A stretch of 64,000 bases of DNA from Sabethes cyaneus (GCF_943734655.1 NC_071354.1:1833001-1897000); one strand, 5' to 3'. Counted from the first letter of the stretch, positions 10,357-24,312 are shown. Numbers and translations: made by a program. The notes: a model not told the origin generated them from the letters alone.

Positions 10357-12300
10357 AATGTGACGTAAAAGGCTCTCGTACAAGCACAAGTACAACTTCA
10401 AAGCATTAATGATCACAAATCCAATTTTATGCTGCAGAAATAGATATTAAATAAAACTAAATGCTAAACTAAATATGTGTTTAAACAATTAAAATGGAAA
10501 TTTTTCCACGATTGCTATTTTAATGTTAACAACTGTGTCATACTGTACAAGGGTCAATATATTGATTACCAAACTAGTCTCCATTGAATCTAAAAGAAAA
10601 GGAGGCGCATGCTTACTTATCACACTACAGCATAGGTCTTCCAAAAATTTCTCCCTCAGAAACCTTAAAGTTTGAATCAATTTGGAAAATTGTTGTTGAC
10701 CAGTGTATAATGCAGTGCCATGGGCCGTTTATATTTAATCCAATTCATAAATGAAACCTCTCCTAGATGCAGACAGATAGAAGAAGAGTGAAAAATTGAT
10801 ACAGATTTCAAAAGATTTATCAACTTCACCAACCTGCTTTACCATTGACAACCCCCTCCAACCTCCTTCGCCCGTTTATGGGTGACTTCCTAATTTAGCC
10901 GATTCCCGATTGTGTCGCCCTGGACGACGGGTACGCTTCGATGACAACCACCGGGCAGCAACTCTATTTCTGTCTCCATCTCCACTGCCCTCCTGCCTTT
11001 CTACCTAGCAGTTCGCACTGATTCTGATCTCCGTCATCCAATTTCGGTTCAGCTGTCTTCGCACTGGCACACAACCGGTATATCGGCGGTGGCATGGCGG
11101 GTCAAATTGACAGAGTGACTGAGTTGCCGATGCTATCGGCGTGCTCCGTCCGTCAACAGGTTCCGAAGACAGATTCAGTGCAGCATCTGCTGGAAAGCTA
11201 TCCCATTCCAGTAGCCCTCGGTTACGTGCGCACGTTTAGATCATCTCGATGATCTTCCACTGAAACGAGATAATGCGTACCCGCTGGAACCAGTTTTAGC
11301 CTTTATTAGGGTAATTTGGATTGTAATGAATTTTCGGGCTCGAGCCCACAGCGGCCAGCAAGGGCCCATTTACACTGACTGGTCTTGAACTATTGATGAG
11401 AGCGATAGAGGTTTGTTAAAATAGATGTTAAATTAGACACTTGGCTGTTTACTAACAATATTGCTACTGACGCTTGCAACTCTAATAAGGCTAATTTACA
11501 GATGGAAGCTAAACAAGCTGCAGCATGATTAATGGCGCAATCAATTTGTTGCATAGTGGGATACTTTCAGATTGAGGAAAAGCGTCTATTGATTATCGCT
11601 GCAATAATCTCCCTATGAGCATTAACGTTATAGATGCGATTCCAATTGCCAGACATTCCCTGGCGAAATCACTCCGGCTCACCGGAAATTACTTTCAAAT
11701 TGATCACGTCGTAAGATTCGATTTCCACACCGATTAAAAGGGTCCAGAAAAGCACCAATGGAAACCAATCGACTATCAGCTACTGATCAAACATGGCCTT
11801 CTGTGCGAAGTAGGCCACACATCATTCATCTTTTATTCGTTCAAAAAAAAATTCTTCAACTCTGCCCATATGGAAGCTGCTTTTCAAGCTTCAAAGGAAC
11901 ATCTCCAATCTCTAATGGGTTCCGAAGCTGATCCGACTCCGACAGTCGCTGGTCGCGAGTTATTTCGGGGAAAGAGAAAAAAATCAAACTTTGATAGACG
12001 TGTGGCATCAATTAGAGATAATGTAATCACGTCAAATCTATCAAACTCAATTCATTTCGTGCATGGCAGCAGCGTAAGCGACGTTTGCTGGTTAATCTTA
12101 GCTGCCGCTTCCTGATGGATGGTAGGAGAGATAATATTGTTCCTGTATTGAAAGCTCGGGAATTTCGAGTTCGAACGGTGGTAATAGCGTACGATATTGA
12201 GGATACATATCTCTTGGTATGTCTTATTTATAGGGCGTCAATATGTTTTATAAAATTAGGTTTGTAAGACACGCTATAAGCCGAGTCAGTAGCATTAAAC
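10357..12300. other. unique sequence, no gene seen
   Basis: A GC-richer block spans about 10,840-11,360 and the remainder is AT-rich. The open frames at 11,870-12,267 (60-81 codons) have no recognisable features. Confidence 0.4.
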
Positions 12301-12349
12301 TGTATTTCTTATATGTCTTATCGTCTGTCCGTCCCGTCTGGCGGTATGT

Positions 12350-12503
12350 CTGTTAAAATTAATAATAATCTTCATTTTTGGCACAATTTAAAAGTGAGAA
12401 TATTTGCATTGTATAAACAATGCAAATATTCGTTGTATAAAAAATGCAAATATTCTCACTTTCAAATTGTGCCAAAAACGAAGATTATTATTAATTTTAA
12501 CAG
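12350..12503. repeat. inverted repeat at the edge of the GACA array
   Basis: The left arm (12,350-12,412) begins CTGTTAAAATTAATAATAAT. The right arm (12,440-12,503) is its near-perfect reverse complement and ends AATTTTAACAG. The arms are about 62 bp. In the centre, AATGCAAATATT and its complement recur, giving a second smaller hairpin. TCTG/TCCG-type units (12,325-12,349) flank the left arm and GACA-type units the right arm, so the symmetry extends into the simple repeat. This may be a fold-back element whose ends carry the tetranucleotide. Confidence 0.8.
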
Positions 12504-13970
<1,467 letters not shown>

Positions 13971-16900
13971 GAGGGGTGAATTTTATTGACGCATGGAAAT
14001 GAAAATATTATTATACTTAGCAGGGAACATAGCCTTAAAAATTTGTAGAAATTAATGAAGAATGTAGAAATAGTGTTAATTGTTAGTGTTAATATTAATA
14101 TAAGTGTTTATAATGTTTTGGTACCAGTTCATTTATGTTATTATTATATGGCAAATCTTATATGACGACTACGATTCCGTCGTTGTCGGATAAGAACATT
14201 TTCGATACCGCATACAAGACATATTCGAAGAATCAGTAAATAAGATAATAAAATTAATATTGAAAACATAGTTTAGAAGAAAACGAAATAGTGGAAATAT
14301 TCATATACATCTGGCATGGAATAATCGGCAAATTCGCAAAGAAATTGAGTTGTTTCTTCCTGGGGTTCGCTAGCACCTCTGCTTCTCAAACGCGACCGCT
14401 ACCAACCGGTGGCTAACCGCCAAGCCAGTATCGGTGACGATCCATCGGCCACACCTTGCTGGAAACCATGTGGGTGGCACAAGCAACTATGCATACTCTT
14501 TGATCAGATCGATCTGGCCGTCTAAACGGTCAGGCCAATCTATCTATCGCTGGAAAGTTTCCCCATCATCGGATCCGGCAAATCGACCCCAACCGGACAC
14601 ATATGGGTGTACGCGTTTAGTTAATCGCTTCGAAAATTTTGACATTGATTGTTGTCTGCTGCTGACGGTTGAATGGCGATAGATCACTTTAGTTTGCTCC
14701 TAACGAGTTTCATTCACTCCCATTGGGGCCCTCCCTTGTGAAACACCTCTCGGGCGCTTTGCACCGAGACGCTGCGGGGGAGCAAACAGTGACGGACGAG
14801 TAGCATGACTAAGTGATTACCTTCCAATAAAGTTGAAACTACTTTGATTATCGCTTGCCACAGACCCAACCCTGTCGGGAGTCAGTCACCGGCACCGTCT
14901 CCAGGATGGGTGGATTGATATTAATTGGATTTGTTTGAACACAGAAACTACTGTGGATGGAAGGTGAATCGGGGGTGAATTTCAACAAACGCGAATGGCA
15001 ACCGGTGAGAGGGTAAGATGCTAGAATTTCAATTAGGGTAGCAAATCAATGTCAAATCTCGTTGGAAGTTTGGAAAAGCTTGTGTCACTCTGAATGGTTG
15101 GGAACAGGGCTTACAACCTCAAGCAGGTATTTGTTGCTGATTTAAAATAAAGTCATTTTATAAATGTTGTAACGTTTAGACTTATTATTTCCTCACAATA
15201 TCAGTATAAAGCAGCCACGCTGTTGCTACAAATTATATGTGTGAGTAATTGATTGTCAATTCGATTCGGACGTGATTATGCCATTATCGTTTTAAGCCGA
15301 AAGCTATCTTTATGATGTCATCCTGTTTCTTAATTTGAATTCATTATCAGGTTGCGTGCTAATGCGGCAACGTGTAACGAATTAAGGAGAACCTAATGGC
15401 TAATTTTTTCCGGCACCAAAATCAACATTAATTCAACACTCATTTTCCAAAACGACTCTCGGTAATGGCGACAACGATAACGACACATTTAAAATCCCAA
15501 TCACGAATAGCATCGTTTATATGCGTAAATGTTGCTCCACCTAACCGTGCCACCCGTGGAGTGGCTCGTCACGTGTATGCATCCAGCTGGGAATGCCGCG
15601 TCTAGCGGATGTGAAATGTTGGTGATGATGATAATGATGATGATGGCGATGATCACTTTCTCCAGTTCTTCGAGTTTTTTTTCCTTCTGACTGACAAGGG
15701 AAATGCACTCAGAATGTCATTTCCTCAGTCTATACGATGGTTCGGATAATATTGTTATTTATCGTTGCAGTCAACTGGAAAACATTGATCGGCCTGCCAT
15801 CCGATGTTTCCTGACTGAAACAATGTGAAAATTTGGCCGGCCGTGCCAAATCATACCACCTACCATTTTGTTTTGATGCCACATGTGTTATAACTCTCAT
15901 TTTCAAATACGTGACTCAGCTCGTGACAATGGCTTTCGAGCAACGAACACACAAAATGTTCGCATAAATAAGAATTAAAAGCTCGTTAAATCCAATTAAA
16001 TGAATATTATCATCACAAGCAGTACCGGAGAGGTTGGTCTCGACTATAATCGTACACAACCACAAATATTTCAACATAAATTTAGTCTCTCGTTTCGGCT
16101 TTTGCCGAAACCGGGAAGTGCATCGGACGTGCGACCACACACAAACACCGACACGCCGGTTAGTAAGTACCTACAACAGTTTGATCGGATCGATCGGGAT
16201 TTGGAATTGAAACCTTCCGCCTACCGGCGTGAATTGAAAATATCTTTTCGATATTCGTCACAAATAACCACCCGACGCAATGTGTCGAATATTTCGCATT
16301 ACTCATGGGACATTTTTCAGCTGTCAAACGCGTTACACCAGGCAGTCACCAGAGCAGGGAATGTATAAAAATAAATCGAATTTTATCACAGCCCAGTCTC
16401 ATTAGCATACAGTCACGATAAGTGACATTTTTCGCCACTCTCGACTGCGGCCCTCATGACCATGAGAAGCAATTTATTGCGTTCCATTGCAGCAAAAGCA
16501 AAGTGTGACGCTAGGTTGCGTTTTTTTTTCATTCACAATCTTCTGTTTTTCCAATGCGTACAATTTACTTACTCGCAATTCCCCCTCAGCAAAGCGCCAC
16601 ACAACTGTTTCAGAATGGTGTCCATTTGGCCCCAAACCATCACCGTCGTGCGTCCCTGTCAGTGTCGTTTTTCATTCCAAATATGCTAATGAGAGCGGAT
16701 TGATGGCGCTTTTATTGAATCACTGAAATTATTGCATATGAGGTTATCGCCTTGCTGCAGTGCTTACTCCGTTCGATAGAGCAGGGAATTATTTTATTAC
16801 TATCGCAGAAAGACACTTGGAAGCGGCTGCCGCCGTAATAATGGCCGTCGATCGTTAGCTGTGTCCCACCAAAATTGTTTGATTCTACGAACTATTTGCT

Positions 16901-17080
16901 TACTTTACTTAACTTTTAAAATGATAGGTCAGCTTTAATACTCCCGATGATTTAAAAAACGGTGATTTAAAGCAAAAATAGTAGATTTTTCTGATATTGT
17001 CTACAGCTATGAAGAGTTTGTCGTCACATGATATACCAACGAAGCAGCGTCAAGCATTTTTAAGCTGTTTCCAATTGCGG
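13971..17080. other. unique sequence, no gene seen
   Basis: AT-rich at 13,990-14,330, GC-balanced at 14,340-15,020 and 15,880-16,440. A (GAT)n-rich patch lies at 15,617-15,653. The largest open frame (16,000-16,368, 122 codons) has no domain features and no splice or promoter context that I can defend. Confidence 0.4.
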
Positions 17081-17339
17081 AAGTGTTTTGATTTAGAATC
17101 ATTGGCGGAACTAGGGGGGTGGGCTCATTTACACTCATTTCTCGAGTTTTTCAGGCTATAGAAGAACTCACAGACAACTGATTTTATAAAAAAATATTTA
17201 ACAAATTATTTTTTTGCCCCCCGATTTTTCAAGCCAATTTCCAAGGGGGGGCGACTTTAAAAATAATTTGCAATAGCGCAGCGTTGATATTGCATCCGAT
17301 CACCTTGTTATCGCTGAGATACGCTTGTGCATCGTACGT

Positions 17340-17497
17340 GTTCAACAACGGGAGGTTCTGAGGTGAAAAGGTCTTTTGTTGAAAAACTTGAATCTCAAGC
17401 CTCAGAGTTGAAACCTAATGGAACTGTTGAAGAACAATGTACCGGCATCAAGGACGCTTTCATCACGACCATTGACGAAATTCTAGTGCTTCTTTGA
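17340..17497 (+). pseudogene. non-LTR ORF fragment (tentative)
   Basis: One plus-strand frame reads KRSFVEKLESQASEL and then VEEQCTGIKDAFITTIDEIL. This resembles the linker between endonuclease and reverse transcriptase in insect non-LTR elements, where an 'EEQW..IK.AF..T...VLG' pattern is common. It stops at a TGA near 17,497. Only about 50 codons remain. The match is by eye to a loose pattern. Confidence 0.35.
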
Positions 17498-17529
17498 ATG
17501 ATGAACTTAAAAAAACTAGGATATTAGAA

Positions 17530-17640
17530 AATACCGGAAATACCGGTTTTTTGACTTTTCAGAACCGGTATTTCGGTATCCGGTATCCAAAAATTGGACG
17601 GTATTACCGGTGTCGGTACTACCGGTACTACCGGTTAAAC
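17530..17640 (+). repeat. CCGGTA-rich degenerate tandem repeat
   Basis: ACCGGTA/CCGGTA-type words recur about eight times in 110 bp, for example ATACCGGTTTTTTG, GAACCGGTATTTCGG, GTATCCGGTATCC and GTACTACCGGTACTACCGG. Spacing is irregular. ACCGGT is self-complementary, so the cluster can also pair with itself. Confidence 0.75.
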
Positions 17641-17735
17641 AGCCCCAGTTCTGGGCTATTTGCCGCCAATTCGTTGAGCATTTCGACACAAGCAAATCAG
17701 CTTCAACCTGGTCGAGCCATCTAGTAAGTTGGGTC
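17641..17735 (-). pseudogene. C-terminal fragment of a non-LTR retrotransposon ORF
   Basis: The minus strand encodes TQLTRWLDQVEADLLVSKC and then STNWRQIAQN. This is the conserved tail of a group of insect non-LTR elements (pattern RWLDQVE.DL......NWR..A..R..W). A homologous tail lies at 60,053-60,200. The fragment faces the opposite way to the piece at 17,340-17,497, so the two are not one intact copy. The longer 153-codon frame around it runs through unrelated sequence. Confidence 0.6.
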
Positions 17736-17750
17736 TTTCTATTCCTAAAG

Positions 17751-17937
17751 GTCCTCATACACGTTCGAACATGTTGACCGAAAATGTTGGTGAATTCATG
17801 TTCGGTCAACACTCTCGCCTGTGTATGAGCGCCACGAACCAAGCAAGCAAAAGAAGATGTTGGGCTTGTCGCTCGACCGGAATGGCCCGCCAACATTTTA
17901 TTCGTTACCAACCCAACATATTCGTACGTGTATGGGG
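17751..17937. mobile_element. small TIR element (MITE-like)
   Basis: The left end CCTCATACACGTTCGAACAT continues GTTG. The right end, read inward, is CCCCATACACGTACGAATAT and also continues GTTG. This gives about 24-bp imperfect inverted repeats enclosing about 190 bp. GTTGaCC/GGTCAAC-type words recur inside. No coding potential and no clear target duplication. Confidence 0.6.
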
Positions 17938-17939
17938 CT

Positions 17940-19150
17940 CTTAAAGCCGATGGAAGTCTAGAAGAGAACAGATTCACTACACGGTCATCCGGGATTCTTG
18001 CGACGTGATCGACCGACCCATCGTACTCTCCTAACTTTAAACAAGTGTACTTTGAGTATCATTCCAAATAGTGCCTGCAGTGCATGCTTTATACGTCTAC
18101 GCCATTCTTCACTTTCCATTTGCGCTCCACCTCCTCCTGATGAAAATCTATTCGCAACAAAACACAACAATCAACACTCAGATAAACGAGGTGGGAGAGC
18201 AGCATTGAAGGTATTAAATTATTTAGACATTTTTCGGGAGAGATTTTCGAATCTCTTCAGAATCCGCAATCAGCATATTCATCTTCGATGAAGTAGTTTC
18301 TGAAGTAACAGGAAATATGAACCGAACTTATTTGTTTTTGAAGGTTTATCGTTCTAATAATGGGTTTCAACAAACCAAGAATTATTCAAAAGAAATGGCG
18401 GTTGAATGTGACCAGTGTTGCGAAGCCCGTACTTGTGTGGGATAATTTTCTCACACACGCGTACTCGTTCTAATGAACACGCCGACATAAGCATTCCTTT
18501 CGGACTCCCGCTGTTTATTCATGCACTGCAACGACTTTTGCGAGTGTGTATTTAGCTAACAGCCACGGTCGTCGCTCTCGCAGCCTGAACAACTGATACA
18601 GATCACTCGCGAGGACTCGCACTCCCACCCGCGTGTAGAATCGAGGGCGTAAGATGAAGAAGAAAACAAAAAGTAATGTAAAATCTGTATCCCAGTGTGC
18701 CGCAAGCCTTCACGGCAGCTGGCTGCTCACGAGTTGTTTGCCTCGTGAGTAATTATGCAGAAAGACACTACGAGACTGTGCGTTTGCGAGTGTGTAGGTA
18801 GTAAAAAGTCTGCACACAGCACCGCCGGCTGTTTTTCGTTCGTTCCGGGGGCACCATTTTGAGAATTTGCGTGGAGCGACAAATTGGCTAGCGCCGGCCC
18901 TGAGCGAAGAGAGGCGAAAGCCAGCATCGAAGAAGTAGATGGGATGGATATGGATGAGATAGTTTTCATCGATATTGTTGAAGCTATTCGCCAGCGATAC
19001 GTGTTGCGCCTCAGCGGAGACAATGCATAAACTGCATAACTGCCTGCGATATATCATTCATGCCTGGTTACCTGACAACTGGATATCCAACGAAGAACTC
19101 CGTCATCTATGTTATCAACAGCCGATAGCAACAGAAATTCGAGAACGTAG
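17940..19150. other. unique sequence, no gene seen
   Basis: A GC-rich block at 18,400-18,900 contains several CGAGTGTG/GAGTGCG words and short open frames on both strands, none of them recognisable. I cannot tell a regulatory region from an old repeat here. Confidence 0.35.
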
Positions 19151-19154
19151 GTGG

Positions 19155-19312
19155 GGGTGGACACCGCCCAGTTAGCTTCAAGGTACTAGTCTAACAAGCT
19201 AGTCGTCGTATGTTCGAATCTCGATTGGGCGGTTTAGAGCTGCTAGTGTCAGTAGGATAGTTGCATTAGACTCATAATTGTCCTGTCCTCTAATAACCAG
19301 CCGCGATGAATG
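19155..19312 (+). mobile_element. SINE200-type SINE, 3'-interrupted
   Basis: It begins CACCGCCCAGTTAGCTTCAA and has TCTAACAAGCTAGTCGTCGT followed by ATGTTCGAATCTCGATTGGG, with an intact B-box. It continues through GTCAGTAGGATAG and ATAATTGTCCTGTCCTCTAA. The usual 3' part and TTTGCTTTG tail are replaced by a short GCCGCGATGAAT tandem and the hairpin at 19,360-19,470. Confidence 0.8.
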
Positions 19313-19332
19313 CCGCGATGAATGCCGCGATA
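19301..19332 (+). repeat. GCCGCGATGAAT short tandem repeat
   Basis: About two and a half copies of the 12-bp unit GCCGCGATGAAT lie between the SINE200 body and the hairpin. Confidence 0.85.
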
Positions 19333-19359
19333 CTGTGGGGAAAGGAACGAACGAAATCT

Positions 19360-19470
19360 GGGGTGGCATTGCGATTCTCGTTTCGAGTGATTTTGGTTCG
19401 TTTCGCCCATTCGTTTACCGTGGTCGAAACGAACCAAAATCACTCGAAACGAGAATCGCAATGTCACCCC
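19360..19470. repeat. near-perfect 46-bp-arm hairpin
   Basis: The left arm (19,360-19,405) begins GGGGTGGCATTGCGATTCTC. The right arm (19,425-19,470) is its reverse complement with a single difference that would pair as G-T in RNA. The loop is 19 nt. The near-identity of the arms suggests a recent origin or selection. A MITE is the simplest reading, since GGGGTG/CACCCC ends are typical of TIRs. The transcript would also be a long miRNA- or siRNA-like stem. No target duplication is obvious. Confidence 0.85.
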
Positions 19471-20002
19471 TGCAGAGATGCACTCAACTGGAATCTGCAA
19501 GGATAACGAAGAAACTCCCGAATGGAACCTGTCCTGGCAACAGGTGAAAGCCATGATGGGTATCCGTCGGCATCTGTGGAGATCTGTGGTCTCATTCCTT
19601 TGTTCTGCCGGACCGACAGTCGTGGATCAATAAGTAAATAGCAAGTAAGTAAAATAGAATTCTCAGCGATGCACCTTTTCACGTTTTCTGTCCGAGGGAG
19701 AAACGCAAAGTTATATTTTATATGTTACTAAATCACTTTTTATTAAATTACCTTAAAAAGAACATTATTATCAAATTTTTGTATTGGTAAAAATTGAGAA
19801 TGACACGATACGTGGTATTTAAAGGATTAAGAATTATTTGGTGTATTATAGTCTTAGTTATTTATAGTTTAAACTCTGTAGTAAGTATGAGCTAATAGAA
19901 TGAACTACAAAATTTTTTAATTATATGTCATATGTGAATAAATATTGGTATATATTTGCTCTACGCTTTACGCCAACTACTGGTATTATTAGATTACCTA
20001 AC

Positions 20003-20108
20003 CCAAGTAACAATTTGGGTTTTATTAAATTCTTATGATGGCATTTATGACCAAAATTGGTCTTGAAAACCGCAATAATGTTACAATAAAACGCACATTT
20101 GTTGCTTG
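20003..20108. mobile_element. 106-bp MITE with CCCAAGTAACA-type ends
   Basis: The left end CCAAGTAACAATTTGGGTTT continues TATT. The right end, read inward, is CAAGCAACAAATGTGCGTTT and also continues TATT, giving about 24-bp inverted repeats. The inner words TTTTATT and TCTTATGATGG recur in the element at 35,671-35,765. The outer CCCAAGYAACA matches both ends of the 404-bp insertion at 45,321-45,724, so the three look like one family of different lengths. It abuts the tRNA-related repeat that starts near 20,118. Confidence 0.6.
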
Positions 20109-20117
20109 AAAATAAAA

Positions 20118-20305
20118 CGGGCGGCAGTAGTTTAGTGAGAAAAATATTCGGATATCAATCGAAAAAGCGAGGGTGCGAGCCCCATTTACCATTGCACAAC
20201 CGAATATATTTTTGACCTAGATCGAAATTTTCCTTGTTCATCCAATTAATCATTCTTCGCATCAGATGTTTCCTCCCGTTCGAAAATAATTTATTTCAGG
20301 TGGAA
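20118..20305 (+). repeat. tRNA-related dispersed repeat, copy C
   Basis: The plus strand has GGCGGCAGTAGTTTAGTGAG as acceptor and A-box-like sequence. An anticodon-arm-like ATTCGGATATCAATCGAA follows, then a T-arm-like GAGGGTGCGAGCCCCATT. The downstream body has TATATTTTTGACCTAGATCG and ATCAGATGTTTCCTCC, shared with 6,145-6,240. It is more decayed than copy A, with one mismatch in the anticodon stem. A tRNA-derived SINE is the likeliest class. Confidence 0.55.
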
Positions 20306-20309
20306 TGAA

Positions 20310-21841
20310 TATTCTATGCTTGAAAACTCCATTTTTAGCTTCAAGTCTCATAATGTTTTCCTGCGCCCCTGAGGTTAATAATCTCTACGGCTCGCGGCGG
20401 ATGTTAACCGGCCGATTCCCGAAGGCAATCCCGCAGGGATAGCTATTCAGGTGCATTCCTCCGATCGGCAGCACGGCAATAGTTGAGAAAATTCAAAATG
20501 TTAATCGTACAAAATCAGATCCCGACAGGCAGAAATCTGTGGGAAGATTCGTGCTAAAACGTTTTGCCATCGTAATCGTTAATTGCATTATTCATGAGAC
20601 TGAGCGTGTGGCTGAAGACGGCTGATCCTTGGCAGCCCTAAAGCAAAGTTGAAATCAATTTTAACCTTTTAATTATTCCCATCAATGCACAGGACGGAGT
20701 CCGAGCGAAAGAATAACCGGCAGCGTTTACCATATTACAAGAAAAGTACATTTAACTGCCCTTCGAAGTGAGTCTCCTTCCTGGCTCTGCCTTCCACTGG
20801 CGGCACTCCGTGATGCAACCATGCTGACCGGACGTGCGTGGTCCCGCCCGAGGGCATCAAGGATTTCTAACTTGACAGCTTCGACGGGCCGCGCATAACG
20901 AAACAGCACCAATAACTGGCAGCTCTGCTCGGTTGCTACATTCAGAAGGTGGTTAAGTAGCACCACTTATTAAAAATTCCAGTGAATGAAATCACGCAAT
21001 CCAGGTGCAAACAAATCAAGTCCGTTAAAAGGTTCACTGCTACCGTTTCATGTTACAAAAAGGGCCTTGGATGCAAGCTCTTTCTAACGAGTCTGTGGGA
21101 TAAGCAATTTAAACATTGTAAATCGGTTCAAGAACTTTTCTTATCGACTGACATACGTCGCTAGGCTCAAGTAACATTGTAACACACACTAAAACCCATC
21201 AAAATAGTCCTTCCTCCTGATATGGAAAGCTTGTAAGCCTATTACTCACAGATCATTCGAAGGTCAAAAAGGGCCAATCTCATCTTAAATCTCATCATCG
21301 ACAAAACCTGCTTGGCAGCGAAGCATTCCAGAAAGCAGTGCAAATATTTTTACAGTTCATAAATTAGTCACTATTTATCCCGCGAGTATCCGCTTCTCGT
21401 CGGATGCATGGGCAACTAACGGGCAATGTAGGCTTCCTTCTTTCGATCCATAGTCTGTGTTTAGAAACAAATTTAGACAGGCAATAAGCATCCGATGCTT
21501 CCGAGACCTACCTCAAGGGGAGTTGCATGATACTGCTGTCGGATGATTTATTGTCAAACTCGCGAAACCTAGGAAAATTATCAATAATCCTTCTTATGCC
21601 TCCCGGTCGCCTTGGCCAAGGCTAGTTTTTTTCGCGCAGAGCGAATGAGGTTGCAAAATATTAGCCAGGTTTCCTTCATAATTAGCTGCCCGTCTTCCAT
21701 CCAACTAACTATGTGAATCTCAGTGCTGGTTAGCATGGTGGTTGGCACAAATAAAAAAATCCGCTGGACTTTTGAGCAAAGGAACTTAATATGCGCGAGG
21801 AGATAAAGTATCTCTTACCGACATGTGCTGCGGCGGCTGCA

Positions 21842-21874
<33 letters not shown>

Positions 21875-23990
21875 ACGGTGGTAATTGAAACGTTAGAGAA
21901 ACATTATTTTTGCTATAAATTCTTCCTCCGGTTAGGTTATCTGCTCCATTGCAGCAACTCCACGCTGACGACTATCGTCGAACCGAGCCCATAGGTGGTT
22001 GGCTCGTTAGGCGAAGTTTATCTTGTTCGGAGCCGTTAAACTGGACGATATACAATATAAATCGCAAAAAACGGCTCCGGGCACTGGTCGGGAGTGCCGC
22101 TGATATTGAACGATCGCTTTTGCTTCTCTACGCCGCACTGGTTGCCGGGCAGGTGTTTTGACGGGCGGTCGAACGAGGTGTTTTGTTATCAACAAGCCAA
22201 CAAGTTTGTTGTTTCCCAACAAAATGCCTTGCGGATAAGAGACAACCGAGTTGATAGCGCAAAACCGGTGGACTGGTTTGTGAAATGAACTGCTGAGTTG
22301 CAAGGAGAAACTGTTTAGCAGTAAAATAAATTCAATAAGAACGCTAGACAGCAGGTTGCCTGTTTTAATTATTTTATATTTTCTAGGTTGTTCTACTGAT
22401 TGGATTGAAAACAAATGATGCAAATTTAATGGAAAGCACTTATATGCTACTCTTGTCGTTAGTTTTGATAACTTTACTACTATATAATCTAACAATTTCT
22501 ACCTTTAGAAGATGAAATTTTCCTGCAGCTAACATTTTTTTATCCTACATCAATTTAAAATTATCCCTCTCACAGACGTGCAAGCAAAAATTAATTGATT
22601 CGATTTATTTACTCTCTCCTCAGCATCATAGTCCGTAGCAACACCGCAGTGAATGCCACTTCTGAACTGTTCGGAAACATCAAACTGGCTGTGTATTGCA
22701 ACACCTACCGGTCGCACCTTCACTGGCTTTGCAAACGGAACCGACCAGCCAGACCGTGGCGGTGGCCGCGGGTCTAATTGGACCGCCGAAAAGTCACTGC
22801 ATTGAACGATGAAAAATTCTGTACGATTCATCAAGCCCCCCGAAAAATCCCTCTCTGGGGAGCGAGAGAAATAAAAGTTACTAATGGCTGCCGGCAAAAG
22901 ACCCTTGCTGCTCCCGGGGTTGTCCTTTACGGCGGTACGAACCGATCAGAACAGAACAGAACAGCTAACGATGTGCTGAAAGTGTTGCACTTTTGATGTG
23001 TGCCGAATTTGCATAGGCATGTACTTTCATTTCGGAAACACAGAAGCGAACCGCGTAGGATGCGAACGGTTTTTTAATTGGCGGTAATTTGTCGGCGCGA
23101 GTAAATGATTGGCGTACGCTTTTATGGAATTAATCATTTTGATTGGTGTTTTGGCAGGTGCTGCAGGAGTTGCCAGCGTGCGGCAAAAGTGTTCAGAAAA
23201 GGTATTCTAAAAGAAGGGGACATGCAAATTTCATTATCGGTTGAATTGCTCTCTCGTCACAGCATTGATTGCATCACGTTGAGCCAATTACCCTGAAGGA
23301 ATTCTGACAGTGTCTTCGGCGAATGTTGTGAACTGTTGCCATACGGCCAACCTGACAAGTCGTCGTAATTCAACTGGGTTGTCGTGTGTGTAAACTGTGA
23401 TAACACAATTTAAATTTAATCCCAGTGATTAAACAGGAGCAAGCAATATATTCTATTTGTTAATTGACAAAACGTACAAAAGGACCCTAGCTATGATTCA
23501 CGATAACAATCAAAAATGATTTATTTTACGGAACTTAAACTGTAGTCTCGGAACAAAACCCGTAACAAGGGAGTGTAATGCACTTGAGAGGATGCAAGTG
23601 TTGCACTTTCGACAAAGACCTGCTCAACACATGACCACCAAATCGACAAAGAAACAGGCAGAAGAATGATAAACCTAAAGTTTATATATAAAATATGCAA
23701 ACTGTGAAAAACAAATGCTTGTTTATGTGACTACCGGTGGAGGGTTTATTATTTATTACTTTAGTTGTCTATTTTCGTTCTGTGCCTTTGACAAACGTAT
23801 ATCAAGCCTAGAAATAGAATGGTGTAACTGAAGAACGCTATAAGTCATGATCGTAAAAGTCAGCGTTTAAACGTTTAAAGCCAATTTTTCATCAATTGCA
23901 GCTTCAAATACAGTTCCTGTCAAATTTATCCTATGCATGCAAGGTGGACAAGGCATAAATTATTCACACAGCTCAGAGAAACGTGCTGCT
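20310..23990. other. unique sequence, no gene seen
   Basis: GC-balanced blocks at 20,360-20,960 and 22,000-23,380 alternate with AT-rich DNA. The longest open frame is 162 codons (22,007-22,495, minus) with no recognisable feature. No transposon ends seen. The non-repetitive character makes this a place where conserved regulatory DNA could lie, but nothing in the sequence proves it. Confidence 0.35.
21844..21872 (+). repeat. (TGC)n trinucleotide repeat
   Basis: Nine perfect TGC units. The surrounding 67-codon frame would read an Ala run, but nothing else supports coding. Confidence 0.9.
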
Positions 23991-23999
23991 CGAGCCCCA

Positions 24000-24312
24000 A
24001 ATGTTAATATTTAAAGCATATATGAACTTTTCAAACGTTTACTCACTCGTATATAACTATATACGCGGTCATAATGTAAACTATTTTGGAAAGTGAGGAA
24101 GTGCCTGATTCGATGAAGATCAACAATATATTGGGTTGTGCAATGGCGGGTGGGGCTCGCACCCACGCTCTTTCTTTTGGTACCTAAATGTGTTACTCCC
24201 TAAACTACTGCTTCCCGTTCTATTAGGTAGTCTAATACCCAGTTTTTGTTTTATTCTATCAATTCTATCATTCCCGTGTATGCGCACCACACAATGCGAC
24301 GATATTATTTTT
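24000..24312 (-). repeat. tRNA-related dispersed repeat, copy D
   Basis: On the minus strand GCAGTAGTTTAGGGAGTAAC is followed by TTTAGGTACCAAAAGAAAGA. A perfect T-arm lies at 24,150-24,166, with a 5-bp stem GTGGG/CCCAC around the 7-nt loop TGCGAGC, and then CCGCCATTGCACAACCC. The upstream block (24,225-24,295) matches 2,175-2,250. The downstream body (24,000-24,130) matches 6,200-6,270. The dispersed repeat at 24,313 begins directly at its edge. Confidence 0.6.
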
